The notes under the pieces were generated by a model. It saw nothing but the letters and a program-made list of their open reading frames with translations, had not been told where the DNA came from and did no database searches. This document shows, piece by piece, positions 28,325 to 36,819 of a stretch of 64,000 nucleotides of DNA. Made by a program: the position numbers and the translations under genes. Every line of letters begins with the position of its first letter. Position 1 is the first letter of the stretch. The DNA comes from Terriglobia bacterium (GTDB lineage Bacteria; Acidobacteriota; Terriglobia; Terriglobales; Acidobacteriaceae), in contig JAIQGK010000015.1 of NCBI GenBank assembly GCA_020072645.1, positions 62,001 to 126,000 on the forward strand, given 5' to 3'.

Positions 28325-28948
28325 CTACTGGACTGTCAAAGTAAAGGTAACCGTGGCCGACTTTGCGCCCGTAACGCCGGCGCCGTTGGCTGGCGTTACT
28401 GCCACGCCGATGAAGCGCGTCTGGGTTGAACCGCTGGCCGCGTTGGTCACGATAGTGTCAGGCGTTGCCGTGCTCACAGCCGTAAAGTCCGTCGCGGCAG
28501 CGGGAACGGTGGCGGAGTTCGCAGAGTCACGAACGATAAAAAGATTGTTCGGCGCGGCGAAATCTGTGGTCACCTGAGCGGTGATGGTATTGGTGGAAGC
28601 CGTCTGGCTGGTGAACACCGGGTTCAGGTTGTAATCGGACCAGTAAATGGCGTTGGTGGTTCCCGGAGTTGTCGGGGCAAACTTATTGCAGTTTCCGGCG
28701 TTGATGCCCAGTGCGTCCACTGTGCCAAAGTTCATGGTGTAATCCGGCGTGCCGCCTGTTGGCGTAACGGCGCAATGCGTTACGGCCGCTGTGCCTGTGC
28801 TAAGCGTCAACTGAACCGCGCTCTGGACGGTCGCTGAAATCTGCAAAGTCGGCGACACTGTGTTGGAATTGGTCGCCGTGGTGCCGGCGAATGCCGCTGT
28901 GGAAAGTGCCATCATTCCCAGCGCAAAGATCGTAAAGTATTTTTTCAT
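28325..28948 (-). CDS. Putative major fibre subunit (DUF4402-like)
   Basis: The 207-residue product opens with a classical signal peptide (MKKYFTIFALGMMALSTAAFA) and then has an Ala/Thr/Ser-rich beta domain with the motif TMNFGTVDALGINAGNCNKF. It ends in hydrophobic strand AKSATVTFTLTVQ, like secreted pilin-type subunits whose last strand is paired by a chaperone. The start is ATG 28948 with GAGGAG upstream; the frame is open further but has no signal. As first gene of the cassette it is the likely major subunit. Two Cys could form a disulphide. Confidence 0.65.
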   Translation of the reverse strand: MKKYFTIFALGMMALSTAAFAGTTATNSNTVSPTLQISATVQSAVQLTLSTGTAAVTHCAVTPTGGTPDYTMNFGTVDALGINAGNCNKFAPTTPGTTNAIYWSDYNLNPVFTSQTASTNTITAQVTTDFAAPNNLFIVRDSANSATVPAAATDFTAVSTATPDTIVTNAASGSTQTRFIGVAVTPANGAGVTGAKSATVTFTLTVQ

Positions 28949-29335
28949 TTGTAAGCTTCTCCTCGTGCGCAAATCACCGGGCGGGCAGTCCAGATCAACA
29001 GCCTTCTTCCCTGCGTACTTGTTCATTCTTAAGGGGTTCACCGTTTGTGACAACGGTACTTCAGTAATCCGCACAGTACTGTGCATTTTTCTACGTGCAT
29101 TTTCATTGTGAGGATCTGGGCCGGGGGAAGTTGATCACGATTTTACGTGCGCCATGAACCGCCACAACTAGGGATTCACCCTAGGTACCAAGCTAAACAT
29201 CGCCCTAGCTGTCAACGTGATCAAGCACCAGGACGCAGCTTTTACGCATGTCAAAGGGACAAGTCAACACCAGCGTTTGTGCGTGCATCAGAAATTAAGA
29301 AAGGCAATGCCTGGCAAGTATGAAAAGAGGAAACA
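28949..29335. other. Divergent promoter region of the fibre operon and the BON gene
   Basis: Holds three inverted repeats: CCGTT...AACGG (29041-29056), the palindrome at 29071-29084, and CTAGGG attca CCCTAG (29168-29184). No coding frame was recognised. These are plausible regulator sites for either direction. Confidence 0.55.
29071..29084. promoter_or_regulatory. 14-base perfect palindrome, possible operator
   Basis: GCACAGTACTGTGC is a perfect palindrome located 123 bases upstream of the fibre subunit ATG. It looks like a dimeric regulator site, but the regulator is unknown. Confidence 0.45.
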
Positions 29336-29914
29336 ATGAGTAAAATCCCAGGTTTTCTGTTAGTCGGTGCACTTTGTATCGGGATGTTTGGGGTCAGTGT
29401 GGCCCAGGAACCAGCCGGCGGTAATTCTAGCAGCGGGGCGCAAAATGTTACCGGACCGCAACGCATGCAGGACAGAATCTCGCGCGAGGTTTATCACGAA
29501 CTAGTGATGCTGCCGCAGCTCACCATTTTTGACAACATTCAATACAAAGTAGACGGCAACAAAGTTACGCTGATGGGACAAGTGCGAGACGCAATCCTGA
29601 AGGACTCGGCGGAAAAGACCGTCAAACACATTGAAGGCGTGGATAGCGTGAACAATCAGATTGAGATTCTGCCCCCTTCAGGGAACGATGACCGGATTCG
29701 CAGAGAAGTGGCGCGTTCGCTTTTCAATGACGAGCGGCTATTCCGCTATTCCATGGGATCAGTTCCGCCCATCCACATTATCGTGAAAGGCGGCCATGTC
29801 ACGCTGGAAGGCGTTGTGAATTCGGAAGCGGACAAGAACGAGGCCCGCATTCGCGCGAACAGTGTTCCCGGAGTTTTCTCGGTAGATAACCATCTTCAAG
29901 TGCAGAAGTCCTGA
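29336..29914 (+). CDS. Secreted protein with two BON domains
   Basis: The 192-residue product has a signal peptide (1-23) and two BON domains (about 55-108 and 118-190). Each shows the VTLxGxV strand and a conserved Gly near the end (KVTLMGQVRDAILKDSAEKT; HVTLEGVVNSEADKNEARI). BON domains bind phospholipid or help keep the envelope intact (OsmY/DolP). The ribosome site GAGGAAACA precedes the ATG and a strong terminator follows, so it is a single-gene unit. It is divergent from the fibre operon and may share its control region. Confidence 0.88.
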   Translation: MSKIPGFLLVGALCIGMFGVSVAQEPAGGNSSSGAQNVTGPQRMQDRISREVYHELVMLPQLTIFDNIQYKVDGNKVTLMGQVRDAILKDSAEKTVKHIEGVDSVNNQIEILPPSGNDDRIRREVARSLFNDERLFRYSMGSVPPIHIIVKGGHVTLEGVVNSEADKNEARIRANSVPGVFSVDNHLQVQKS

Positions 29915-29951
29915 TTAAGCAGTTACCTTGGAAAGCGTGAAAGGGATCGAA

Positions 29952-29975
29952 CGGAGGAGATTACTCCTCCGTTTT
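29952..29975 (+). terminator. Rho-independent terminator after the BON gene
   Basis: Perfect arms CGGAGGAG (29952-29959) and CTCCTCCG (29964-29971) with loop ATTA, followed by TTTT. It overlaps the stop of the converging gene at 29974, so it may serve both. Confidence 0.85.
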
Positions 29976-30960
29976 ATTTGCGCGCGATCTTTCCGGCTGC
30001 AAGGCAGGTGGTTCCTCGGCCATCGTCGGCGGCGCGCAGGTTGTTCGTATTATCAGAGCAATAAGCCTTCCCGTGGCCTGCCACCGGCTCAGCGATAATG
30101 CGAAACGCCCGTGCGGGAGCATGCTCGCATCCGGTGAGCGTAAATCTATAGCCGTTATAAAGGCCGCCGGCAAATTCGGCATCCATGAATTTGTACATGC
30201 CTTCTTCGTCCATCCCTTTGCCAATATTCACCAGCTTGGAAAGATTGCACGTATAACCAAATCCGGGATGCATCTGGGCATACAGGTTTTCCGCCATGCC
30301 AATCATTCGCACTGCTCGCAAAGGATTCATCTTGGGGCGTTCATCAATCACAACCGGCGAAGAGCCGGGAGTGTCTTCGTCCGCGCCTGCGGCAGCCGCA
30401 GCCGCAACCGCCGGTCCCCACCATGACTTTTCTAGAATTCGGGGATCGCCCACCGGCAGCGAGGCGCTCAGGTTGACTGCTGTCAGCCGCCAGACACCGG
30501 CCTGCCGCTTAAGTTTGGCAAGTATTTTGAGACCCACGGGGATCTCACGCTCCACGCCATTGCGCACCAGATGGAGTGAAAGCGCCATGCTATCTTCGTC
30601 TCCATGCTGTTCGTCGCTGTCAACATCCACTTCGTATCGCTCATGCTGGTCGGGATTGTTGAAGGCGAAAAGGATAGGACCTATATCGAAAGACTGAAAC
30701 CCGTTTGCGCCTGCGGATTTTGCCCCCGTTAAGGCTAAGAGTGGGTTGGGTGCGTTGTCGACCGAACCCTTCATCAGATTCTGGAGCTTACTCTGCATTT
30801 CCAGCGTAAGATGCTTCTTGAATGGCGCTTCGCCTCCTGAAAACATCTCAATCAGGGCCTGACGCGGCGACTGATCATGCATCGCAGAGCGCTGTGCCAA
30901 GGCGCTGCCCATAAAGACAAACGCGGCGCAGATCGCCAGCCGGAATCTGGGACGGAACAT
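29974..30960 (-). CDS. Secreted protein of unknown function
   Basis: The 328-residue product has a signal peptide (1-22, ending ALAQ). The middle (about 30-190) is a mixed domain with charged DSDEQHGDED run. The C-terminal part (about 215-328; ENLYAQMHPGFGYTCNLSKL, GGLYNGYRFTLTGC, GKAYCSDNTNNLRAADDG) resembles the globular half of acidobacterial type IV pilin-like proteins without the pilin helix. Four Cys in that part could form disulphides. It converges with the BON gene. Function unknown. Confidence 0.6.
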   Translation of the reverse strand: MFRPRFRLAICAAFVFMGSALAQRSAMHDQSPRQALIEMFSGGEAPFKKHLTLEMQSKLQNLMKGSVDNAPNPLLALTGAKSAGANGFQSFDIGPILFAFNNPDQHERYEVDVDSDEQHGDEDSMALSLHLVRNGVEREIPVGLKILAKLKRQAGVWRLTAVNLSASLPVGDPRILEKSWWGPAVAAAAAAGADEDTPGSSPVVIDERPKMNPLRAVRMIGMAENLYAQMHPGFGYTCNLSKLVNIGKGMDEEGMYKFMDAEFAGGLYNGYRFTLTGCEHAPARAFRIIAEPVAGHGKAYCSDNTNNLRAADDGRGTTCLAAGKIARK

Positions 30961-31163
30961 TTATTTCTCCAGGAACCTAATTGACGCAAGCTTAGAGCAT
31001 TGTCTCTTCCACAGACAACGCCAAAACAACCTTACGCAGGTAACTTTGGGGCAAGGCTCATATGTGCTTCTGGCTGGTAAAAGATCAGGTACCCCCTGGG
31101 CCTTAACGGCATTTTGCCGGTGCTGTTGGCGCGTTGCCGCTGAAATGAGAGCGCGCGGGGATA

Positions 31164-31382
31164 TTACTTGGTGACGACCCGGTCCTTTGATAAGGCGGTA
31201 ACCGGCTTGGGCTCAGAGATATTCATGCGTGTGCCACAAACCGAGCAGTACACCCAGCCGGCGTGCTCCACGACGGAGGGAACAGTCCTGAACTTGCGCA
31301 TGCATTTGGGGCACTGGACGTCGACGATATGGACCAACTGAAGACCCTGACTTGTAGATTTGAGATGTTGATAGCCTACCAA
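31164..31382 (-). CDS. Small zinc-ribbon protein
   Basis: The 72-residue product has paired Cys (C24-x2-C27 and C46-x2-C49) in VQCPKCMRKF...VYCSVCGTRM, a zinc-ribbon like the MJ0042-type fingers at the start of many bacterial proteins. The best start is TTG at 31382; no ATG precedes the first Cys pair. The tail is basic. The function is unknown; it may bind nucleic acid or a protein. Confidence 0.55.
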   Translation of the reverse strand: MVGYQHLKSTSQGLQLVHIVDVQCPKCMRKFRTVPSVVEHAGWVYCSVCGTRMNISEPKPVTALSKDRVVTK

Positions 31383-31456
31383 TGTAATGACCTGCCTGAC
31401 AATATTACGTCCGATTAATTTTCAAAACTTTACTGATTTTTTTAGAGTACTGGGCG

Positions 31457-32761
31457 TTATCGAGTAACGCCATTGCTGGCAACCACTCGCGCCACAGCCA
31501 GCATGGCAATGGCCTGGGCGGAACTGTCACGCAGCTTTTGCGCCCGAGACAACGCATTCAATGAATCCACCTGTGCTGCCGCCTCGCTGATCTCCTGCAC
31601 CACGGCCGCTGCATTCTGCTCTGGCGTGCGCGCATCCCAGACTTCATCGGCGGCGCTGAACGCCATGTCAAAGTACTTGCTTGCCTGCTGCTTGTTGCCG
31701 CCTGTGCCCGTTGCAAAGCCGTCGGCTGCGGCTTCACGCGCCCGCTGGCTAGCAGGCAAACTGCGAAGGCGCTCGGTCTGGTCAGTGGCTTTGTTATCCA
31801 TTGCGGAAAGAATTGAGACGCTCTCCTGCTCCGGACGTTGAATTTCACGCTGCTCGCCGGCATTTTGTACCGTGGTATTGGCCACCACGTCAGACTCCAG
31901 CGCTTTCTGGTAGCCTTCCGCGCCCAGAGCCTTCTGCATCGCTTGTGTGGTGATGGTGATTGAAAGCGTGCGCAGAGGCGAGTCGTCAATCTTTCCCAGC
32001 CATGTTAGAAGCTGCAAGCCGCTCTTGGCTGCAATGTCCTTATTCACCGAACCGGACATCTGCATGTACATTGCTGCAATATTCTCCGCTTCTGCGGCGT
32101 TTTCTTTTGGGTCCGGCAGCGAATCAAACATTTTTGCGAAATGCTGCTGTGACCATGCCGAGCTTTCGCCCTGCGCTGCCATTACCGCCATCAGGGCGCG
32201 CGAAGCCACAATGTTCTTCTCCAAACCGGCATCCAGCTTGCGTGAAACGGGATCCAGAGTCTGCTTGGGACAACTTGTAACTGCGCCAATCAGTGATTGC
32301 TCCGCGCGCAGCACAGCGCTGTCCGGCAGGTTTTCCACAAAGTTAAGGGCGGCGGCGCAATCCACCAAACCGCTGGACATCATGGAGACAGCGGGCGTTT
32401 GCCCAATCCGAACCAGATCAGTTTCAATGCGTGCCCCTTCATGCCAAAATCCGCGCGCCATCTTTTTATCGATGGGAGAGACTACATCGGCGGCTGAGGA
32501 GAGAACGCGCAACCTGTCCTGCGGATCAGATTCGGGCAATGCAACCGCCATTTTTACCGTGTCGATCACAAACTTCTGCTCGCGCGTAAGTTTGGCCGGG
32601 GTTGCAGGCGCGTTGGCCTGAGGTTTTGCCGATCTCTTCAGGCTTGGATTGCTCTGCTGCTGGGCCGTCCCAGTCAGAGAAAGACCAAGGACAACAACAG
32701 CAGCCAGACACTTATGTATGCTCTGCACTGCTCTTAGACTCCAAAATTGTTTGATGCTCAC
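31457..32761 (-). CDS. Secreted helical protein of unknown function
   Basis: The 434-residue product has a signal peptide (about 18-34, ending GTAQ) and then mostly helical sequence rich in Ala, Gln and Glu. No enzyme motif was seen. The helix-loop pattern with Ala at the turns resembles TPR-like repeats but none is clear. GTG start at 32761. The nearest gene on the same strand downstream is the small zinc-ribbon protein. Confidence 0.6.
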   Translation of the reverse strand: MSIKQFWSLRAVQSIHKCLAAVVVLGLSLTGTAQQQSNPSLKRSAKPQANAPATPAKLTREQKFVIDTVKMAVALPESDPQDRLRVLSSAADVVSPIDKKMARGFWHEGARIETDLVRIGQTPAVSMMSSGLVDCAAALNFVENLPDSAVLRAEQSLIGAVTSCPKQTLDPVSRKLDAGLEKNIVASRALMAVMAAQGESSAWSQQHFAKMFDSLPDPKENAAEAENIAAMYMQMSGSVNKDIAAKSGLQLLTWLGKIDDSPLRTLSITITTQAMQKALGAEGYQKALESDVVANTTVQNAGEQREIQRPEQESVSILSAMDNKATDQTERLRSLPASQRAREAAADGFATGTGGNKQQASKYFDMAFSAADEVWDARTPEQNAAAVVQEISEAAAQVDSLNALSRAQKLRDSSAQAIAMLAVARVVASNGVTR

Positions 32762-32936
32762 CTGCCGGTGAGGACTGTCCTGAGGTTAACCAAGCATCTA
32801 CTCTGCTTCAATCTTTTAGCAGAGCTCCACATAACATTCCCGAATCAGGAATTAGATGAGAACTAAGTAGCTTTCTTAACCCGAAAGACTATCGGCCACA
32901 GAGGGGAAGATGGGAAATTTCGTTACGCAACTGAGG

Positions 32937-33911
32937 TTATTTGACCACAGCTGATTCGGCGTTCCGGAGTTCAGCCACAATTTCCGCTGCTGCCGTACGC
33001 GCCAGATCGCCTTTATCGGGCGGAAAAGAGATAGCGCCCACCCGAGCATGTCCTCCACCGCCATAGCGCTCACAGACTTTTGCCAGGTTCACCATGTTCT
33101 GGCGATTAGTCCACGGATTTGACCCGACAGAGACTTTCACGCGGAAGCTGCTGCTGCTTAGCCCAACGCTGTAAACCGAATCGCGGTGCAGATAATAAGG
33201 AATGAATTTGTTGTAGCCTTCCAGGTCCTGATCACTAATGTCAAAGTAAATGGTTCCCTGTTTGCACTCTGAACGCTGGCGCAGGATATCAATCGAACGG
33301 CGATGGCGCGCCATGAGCGGTGGAACAACCGTGGCGACAAAAGGCTCCTTCAGAACGTCAGCCAGTGGCTCACTCACCAGATGCGGGATCAGGCGCGGAA
33401 GGAAATCAGGATCGTTGGTGGACTCAATGGCCATGGTGAGTTTCATGGCGGGCTCGGCCATTTCCACCGCTTCTTCCGGACTGTGAAACTGTGCGCCATC
33501 AATAATATCGGCCCAGCGAATCAGCTCTTCCACGGGACGCGGATCAAAACCAAATTTCTGCTCCGCCACATGCGCCAGAAACTTGGTGCATGATTTGTAT
33601 TCAGGATCAAAAAATTTCCGGCTCTTATCGCTCAGGCGATAGTGCTCCTCATCTTCCGGCGAGAGAAATGCGCTCTGGTGATGGTCAAACCACCAGGTAA
33701 TCTTTGGCGAAGCGGAATACTTAAAGTCGACAATGGCATTCTCATCGCCATCAAAATCTGCTTCATTGAAGAGCGCGCCCGCGCGATGCACCAGGCCGGT
33801 GAACTGGAAGTCCACGTCTGACCGTATGCGTTCGCGGTAGAAGCGCGAAAACAGCGCAGCCGAGGCCGTCCCGTCAAAACATTTGCCGTGAAAAAAGACC
33901 CTGACTTTCAA
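32937..33911 (-). CDS. DHH-family phosphoesterase
   Basis: The 324-residue product has the DHH phosphoesterase signature: FHGKCFDGTASAALF near the N-terminus, an Asp in AIVDFKY, and the DHH triad in WWFDHHQSAF. It ends with the DHHA1 substrate-binding motif YGGGGHARVGAISF. Members cleave nano-oligonucleotides, cyclic dinucleotides or polyphosphate using Mn2+. The exact substrate cannot be read from sequence. It lacks the GGDEF and membrane part of GdpP, so it is a stand-alone cytoplasmic enzyme. TTG start with AAAGG just upstream. Confidence 0.88.
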   Translation of the reverse strand: MKVRVFFHGKCFDGTASAALFSRFYRERIRSDVDFQFTGLVHRAGALFNEADFDGDENAIVDFKYSASPKITWWFDHHQSAFLSPEDEEHYRLSDKSRKFFDPEYKSCTKFLAHVAEQKFGFDPRPVEELIRWADIIDGAQFHSPEEAVEMAEPAMKLTMAIESTNDPDFLPRLIPHLVSEPLADVLKEPFVATVVPPLMARHRRSIDILRQRSECKQGTIYFDISDQDLEGYNKFIPYYLHRDSVYSVGLSSSSFRVKVSVGSNPWTNRQNMVNLAKVCERYGGGGHARVGAISFPPDKGDLARTAAAEIVAELRNAESAVVK

Positions 33912-34060
33912 AAGACCTTTCTCTGCTCTTCAAAATATGGCATTAAGTAAAGCTACTAGAAATGACATTCCCGCGCGGTAATGTCAAGCAGGTACACGCC
34001 TTTGTGGTGCTGAATACTGCTCTTTGGTGCGGACGGCGGCCTTGATAGGCTGTCAATCGT

Positions 34061-34453
34061 TCATTTGTAAATGGAAAGCTGCTCAGCCGGTTTTTGCAAC
34101 TTGATGGTGAATTCATGATTAGGCTGATTGATGCTGAAATCTTCTCCGTACGTCCTGAACCCCGGCGCGATCACCTGAATGCGGACTTTGCCATAAGGAA
34201 TGCCGCTTGCTTCCGCTTTGCCGTCTTCATGGGTCTTAAGCTCCAGACCTTCCTGCTTTGCTTTGCCATGGTTATCGATCAAGTGAATCACCACTTCAGC
34301 ATTTTTCACCGGCTTGCCGCTCGAATTCCTGATCACGGTCATATTTACGGAAGCGGTCTTCTGTTCGGGCTCAGGCGGCTTTTTTTTGGCAAGCGCAGCC
34401 GCCGGCAGAAGCATACAAAACAGGCACACAAGGGTAAGACGCTGGATATTCAT
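34061..34453 (-). CDS. Small secreted carboxypeptidase-regulatory-like protein
   Basis: The 130-residue product has a signal peptide (about 1-22) and one beta-sandwich of the carboxypeptidase-regulatory type (about 33-118; NSSGKPVKNAEVVIHLID, then SGIPYGKVRIQVIAPGFRTYGEDF). These modules usually act as binding or stabilising domains in the envelope. It ends in a short tail, with no partner domain. It probably belongs to the same minus-strand run as the EamA transporter gene that ends 37 bases upstream. Confidence 0.7.
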   Translation of the reverse strand: MNIQRLTLVCLFCMLLPAAALAKKKPPEPEQKTASVNMTVIRNSSGKPVKNAEVVIHLIDNHGKAKQEGLELKTHEDGKAEASGIPYGKVRIQVIAPGFRTYGEDFSINQPNHEFTIKLQKPAEQLSIYK

Positions 34454-34489
34454 GGCTGCTGCTATTTTACAGCCAGAGCGGCTTATACC

Positions 34490-35464
34490 CTAGCCCGCCG
34501 GTGCAGGACGGCCCGCCACTCGCCGCCTCAATTGGACCATTACGGTGGCAACCAGCACGGCCACAATTCCTACGATCTGCAACGCCCGCAGCGTTTCACC
34601 CACAAAAAGCACCGCAAAAACAATGGCGAACACCGGCTCCAGGCAACTGGTGATAACGGCGCGTGTGGGATCAAGGTATTTCAACCCGCTGAGATAAAGC
34701 ATGTAAGGCAGCACCATGGAGAGACAGGCAAAGACAAACAGAAATCCCCATTGCCGTCCGCTGAAATCCTGTGCCATCAGCTTCCACGGAGGATCAACCA
34801 CGGTCCACAAGACCGCCGCGCCCAGCAGCAGATAAAACATGACGGTGAACTGGTGGTTTCTCGTCACCAGCCCTTGTGCTGCGACGTTATAAAAAGCGTA
34901 GCCAAACGACGCCAGCAAAGCGGACGACACGGCAATCAAATTGAATTTTACGCCGGTCTGGAAGACCCCAATCGCAAGGGCGGTTCCGATCATCGCTACC
35001 AGCGTTGCCGCGGTACGCTGAACTGTTGCCCGTTCCCTGCCCCGCGCGACCATGTAAATCAATACCCAGAGCGGCGCGGTGTATTGGATCGTAATCGCCA
35101 GTGAGACAGTCGATTTCTTGACGGCAAAATAATAGAAAAAATTGGAGCAGGCCACGCCCAGTGTGCCGACAAGCGCGCACAACATCAGGTCACGCCGAGT
35201 GATGGAAAAGATACGGCGGCCAAATCGCAGCAAGAGAATGGGACCAAAAACCAGGACGGTAAAAGTGGTCCGGGCTTGCGTGAGCACTACAGGTGAAATC
35301 AAGGCATGGCCGGCAAAGAGGCTGCCGTTAAAAATCGCCTTGCCAACTACAGCGGCGGCTCCCCAGCAGAACGTTGCCGTGGCCACAAAGAAATAGCCCC
35401 GCCATGGATGTTGATGCTCCGGCGCGGGGCTTATTGACTGTTGGGCAGCGGACTCACTCGGCAA
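34490..35464 (-). CDS. EamA/DMT-family membrane transporter
   Basis: The 324-residue product has ten predicted membrane helices in two EamA halves. The motif-like FCWGAAAVVGKAIF and YLDPTRAVITSCLEPVFAIV with closing FVGETLRALQIVGIVAVL are typical of the drug/metabolite transporter superfamily. The start is placed at TTG 35464, which overlaps the selenoprotein gene by 11 bases; the frame is open upstream to 35563 but that stretch is occupied by the glutaredoxin in another frame. The substrate is unknown. The overlap suggests translation coupled to the glutaredoxin. Confidence 0.85.
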   Translation of the reverse strand: MPSESAAQQSISPAPEHQHPWRGYFFVATATFCWGAAAVVGKAIFNGSLFAGHALISPVVLTQARTTFTVLVFGPILLLRFGRRIFSITRRDLMLCALVGTLGVACSNFFYYFAVKKSTVSLAITIQYTAPLWVLIYMVARGRERATVQRTAATLVAMIGTALAIGVFQTGVKFNLIAVSSALLASFGYAFYNVAAQGLVTRNHQFTVMFYLLLGAAVLWTVVDPPWKLMAQDFSGRQWGFLFVFACLSMVLPYMLYLSGLKYLDPTRAVITSCLEPVFAIVFAVLFVGETLRALQIVGIVAVLVATVMVQLRRRVAGRPAPAG

Positions 35465-35693
35465 GCATCGCGTCCAGGCGCTCAGGATCAAAGCCGACCA
35501 TGACTTTTTCTCCGACGACGATGGTTGGCGTGGAACGGCTCTTATAGGTGCGGACCAGCTCAAAAACCGCCTGCTGGTCAGAACTAACGTCTTTCACTTG
35601 AAACTCAATACCTTTCTCCGAAAGGTAGGACTCAGCCCATGAGCAGGGCGGTCAACCCGGCTGGCTGTACACCACAACTTTCTTTTGCGACAT
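35454..35693 (-). CDS. Glutaredoxin-like selenoprotein (in-frame TGA read as selenocysteine)
   Basis: Translated from ATG 35693, the frame gives 79 residues with TGA at codon 14 (35652-35654). Reading TGA as selenocysteine gives VVVYSQPG-U-PPC-SWAESYL, so the usual CPPC redox motif becomes UPPC (U14, C17). The rest is an ordinary glutaredoxin: KGIEFQVKDV, RSTPTIVVG and VGFDPERLDAML are family hallmarks, all after the TGA in the same frame. A SECIS-like hairpin starts 24 bases after the TGA (35609-35627). Unless TGA is decoded the active site is lost. It lies 58 bases downstream of an OsmC gene and overlaps the EamA gene, so it is probably part of a thiol-peroxide stress operon. A sequence error or pseudogene is the main alternative. 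Confidence 0.85.
35609..35627 (-). promoter_or_regulatory. Bacterial SECIS-like hairpin
   Basis: On the minus strand TACCTTT and AAAGGTA (7 perfect pairs) enclose loop CGGAG. The loop starts 31 bases after the TGA, and its second base is G, which fits the bacterial SECIS pattern (apical loop 16-37 bases from UGA, G at loop position 1 or 2). It lies inside the coding sequence, as bacterial SECIS elements do. Confidence 0.75.
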
Positions 35694-35751
35694 GAAAGGA
35701 ACTTCCCCCCTTTGTGTGGATTAGATTCTTTCCGCTACCGCAATGTTTCTT

Positions 35752-36186
35752 TTATTTCTTTGCCGGAGCAAGCGTTTCCGCACCTGAAAGATGCACTTCA
35801 GTAACGATCTTTGCCGTACATTTCAGCATCGCAGAGACGCCGCAATACTTTTCTTCAGACAGCCTCACCGCGTCTTCCACCGCCTTGCGTGAAACCTGCC
35901 CGGAAACTGTATAGATAAGCTTGATCGAAGTATAGACCGTGGGCGCTTCCGTCGCGCGAACTGCCTCGGCCTTCACGTGCACGCCGACGAATGGCTCACG
36001 CTTCTTGCGCAGGATGCTCACGACATCGGTGGCGGTGCAAGCGCACAGGCCCATCAGGACCATTTCCATGGGACCTGCAGCAGTGTTGCGCTGGCGGTCG
36101 GAATCGATCACGATGGCATGGCCGCTGCTGGCATTGGCGACAAATCTCTCGCCATCTGTCCACGTTACCTGCGCTTCAACGTTCAT
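35752..36186 (-). CDS. OsmC/YhfA-type thiol peroxidase
   Basis: The 144-residue product has the OsmC fold with both redox Cys: one in GLCACTATD (about residue 48-50) and one in EEKYCGVSAML (about residue 115). PMEMVLMGLCACTATDVVSIL is typical of the YhfA subgroup. Family members reduce organic hydroperoxides. Some OsmC-like proteins elsewhere are selenoproteins; here both positions are ordinary Cys. It is the first gene of a probable OsmC - selenoglutaredoxin - EamA operon. Confidence 0.9.
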   Translation of the reverse strand: MNVEAQVTWTDGERFVANASSGHAIVIDSDRQRNTAAGPMEMVLMGLCACTATDVVSILRKKREPFVGVHVKAEAVRATEAPTVYTSIKLIYTVSGQVSRKAVEDAVRLSEEKYCGVSAMLKCTAKIVTEVHLSGAETLAPAKK

Positions 36187-36819
36187 GGTCCCTGATCCCT
36201 CCCCCTAGCCGCGAAAACTCTATCATACGGCAGCCGAGTCATCACAGGTGCCTTCAAAGGTCCGGTAACGAGCGATTCCGTCTGTTGTCGTGTGATGGGA
36301 GTGAGAGTCAGGGAACACACACATTTCCCATCGTCGGACTTATGGTCCACCAAGGAAAATGTGAGGTTCCTTTTGCTTTCCGCAAACTTGAAAGGGGATC
36401 ATAGTGACCCGACGAAGCGGGGGATGGCAGTGCTTCAGATAACCCGCTATCGTCGGTACAAGAGAAGCTAATCCGGCACTGAGTGACAATCTTTGGTTTG
36501 CAGGATGTCTGAAGGAGATCTTTCGGGGCTAAAACGATTTCGGGACTATTGGCTGGCAGAGTACGATCGGACACAATGGCATTCAGCGAAGAATTGCTAC
36601 GCAGACGTCTATGACATTTTCATGTACTCGCTTCCGCTAGCTCAGGAGAAAATACTCGTGCTGTTTCTGTCTCAGCCCGGCGCGCCGGGGAGCAGCCGGC
36701 GGAACACATGCTCTGGCGCCGCGCGTGGTACCTTGAATTTTAGTCAGGGTGTCAGATCAAGTGTGAGCTACACATGATCGGGATTAGTACCCAAGCTTCA
36801 CTGGAACGCGGATTTCCGA
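36187..36819. other. Intergenic region without a recognisable gene
   Basis: A 630-base stretch. An open frame at about 36504-36777 on the plus strand has no ribosome site and no recognisable motif, so I do not call it a gene. No tRNA or repeat of another region was noticed. Confidence 0.5.

Noticed and set aside
34490-35563. EamA transporter starting at 35563
   Set aside because: The extra N-terminus overlaps the glutaredoxin gene in another frame and shows no membrane or family sequence; a TTG at 35464 fits better.
35454-35693. Glutaredoxin as a pseudogene with a nonsense mutation
   Set aside because: The TGA falls exactly on the redox Cys, the rest of the frame is intact, and a SECIS-like hairpin follows at the right distance; random decay would not give all three. 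It stays the main alternative.
36504-36777. A 90-codon plus-strand frame
   Set aside because: No ribosome site at ATG 36504, no motif, and the ending is low-complexity. Left as intergenic.
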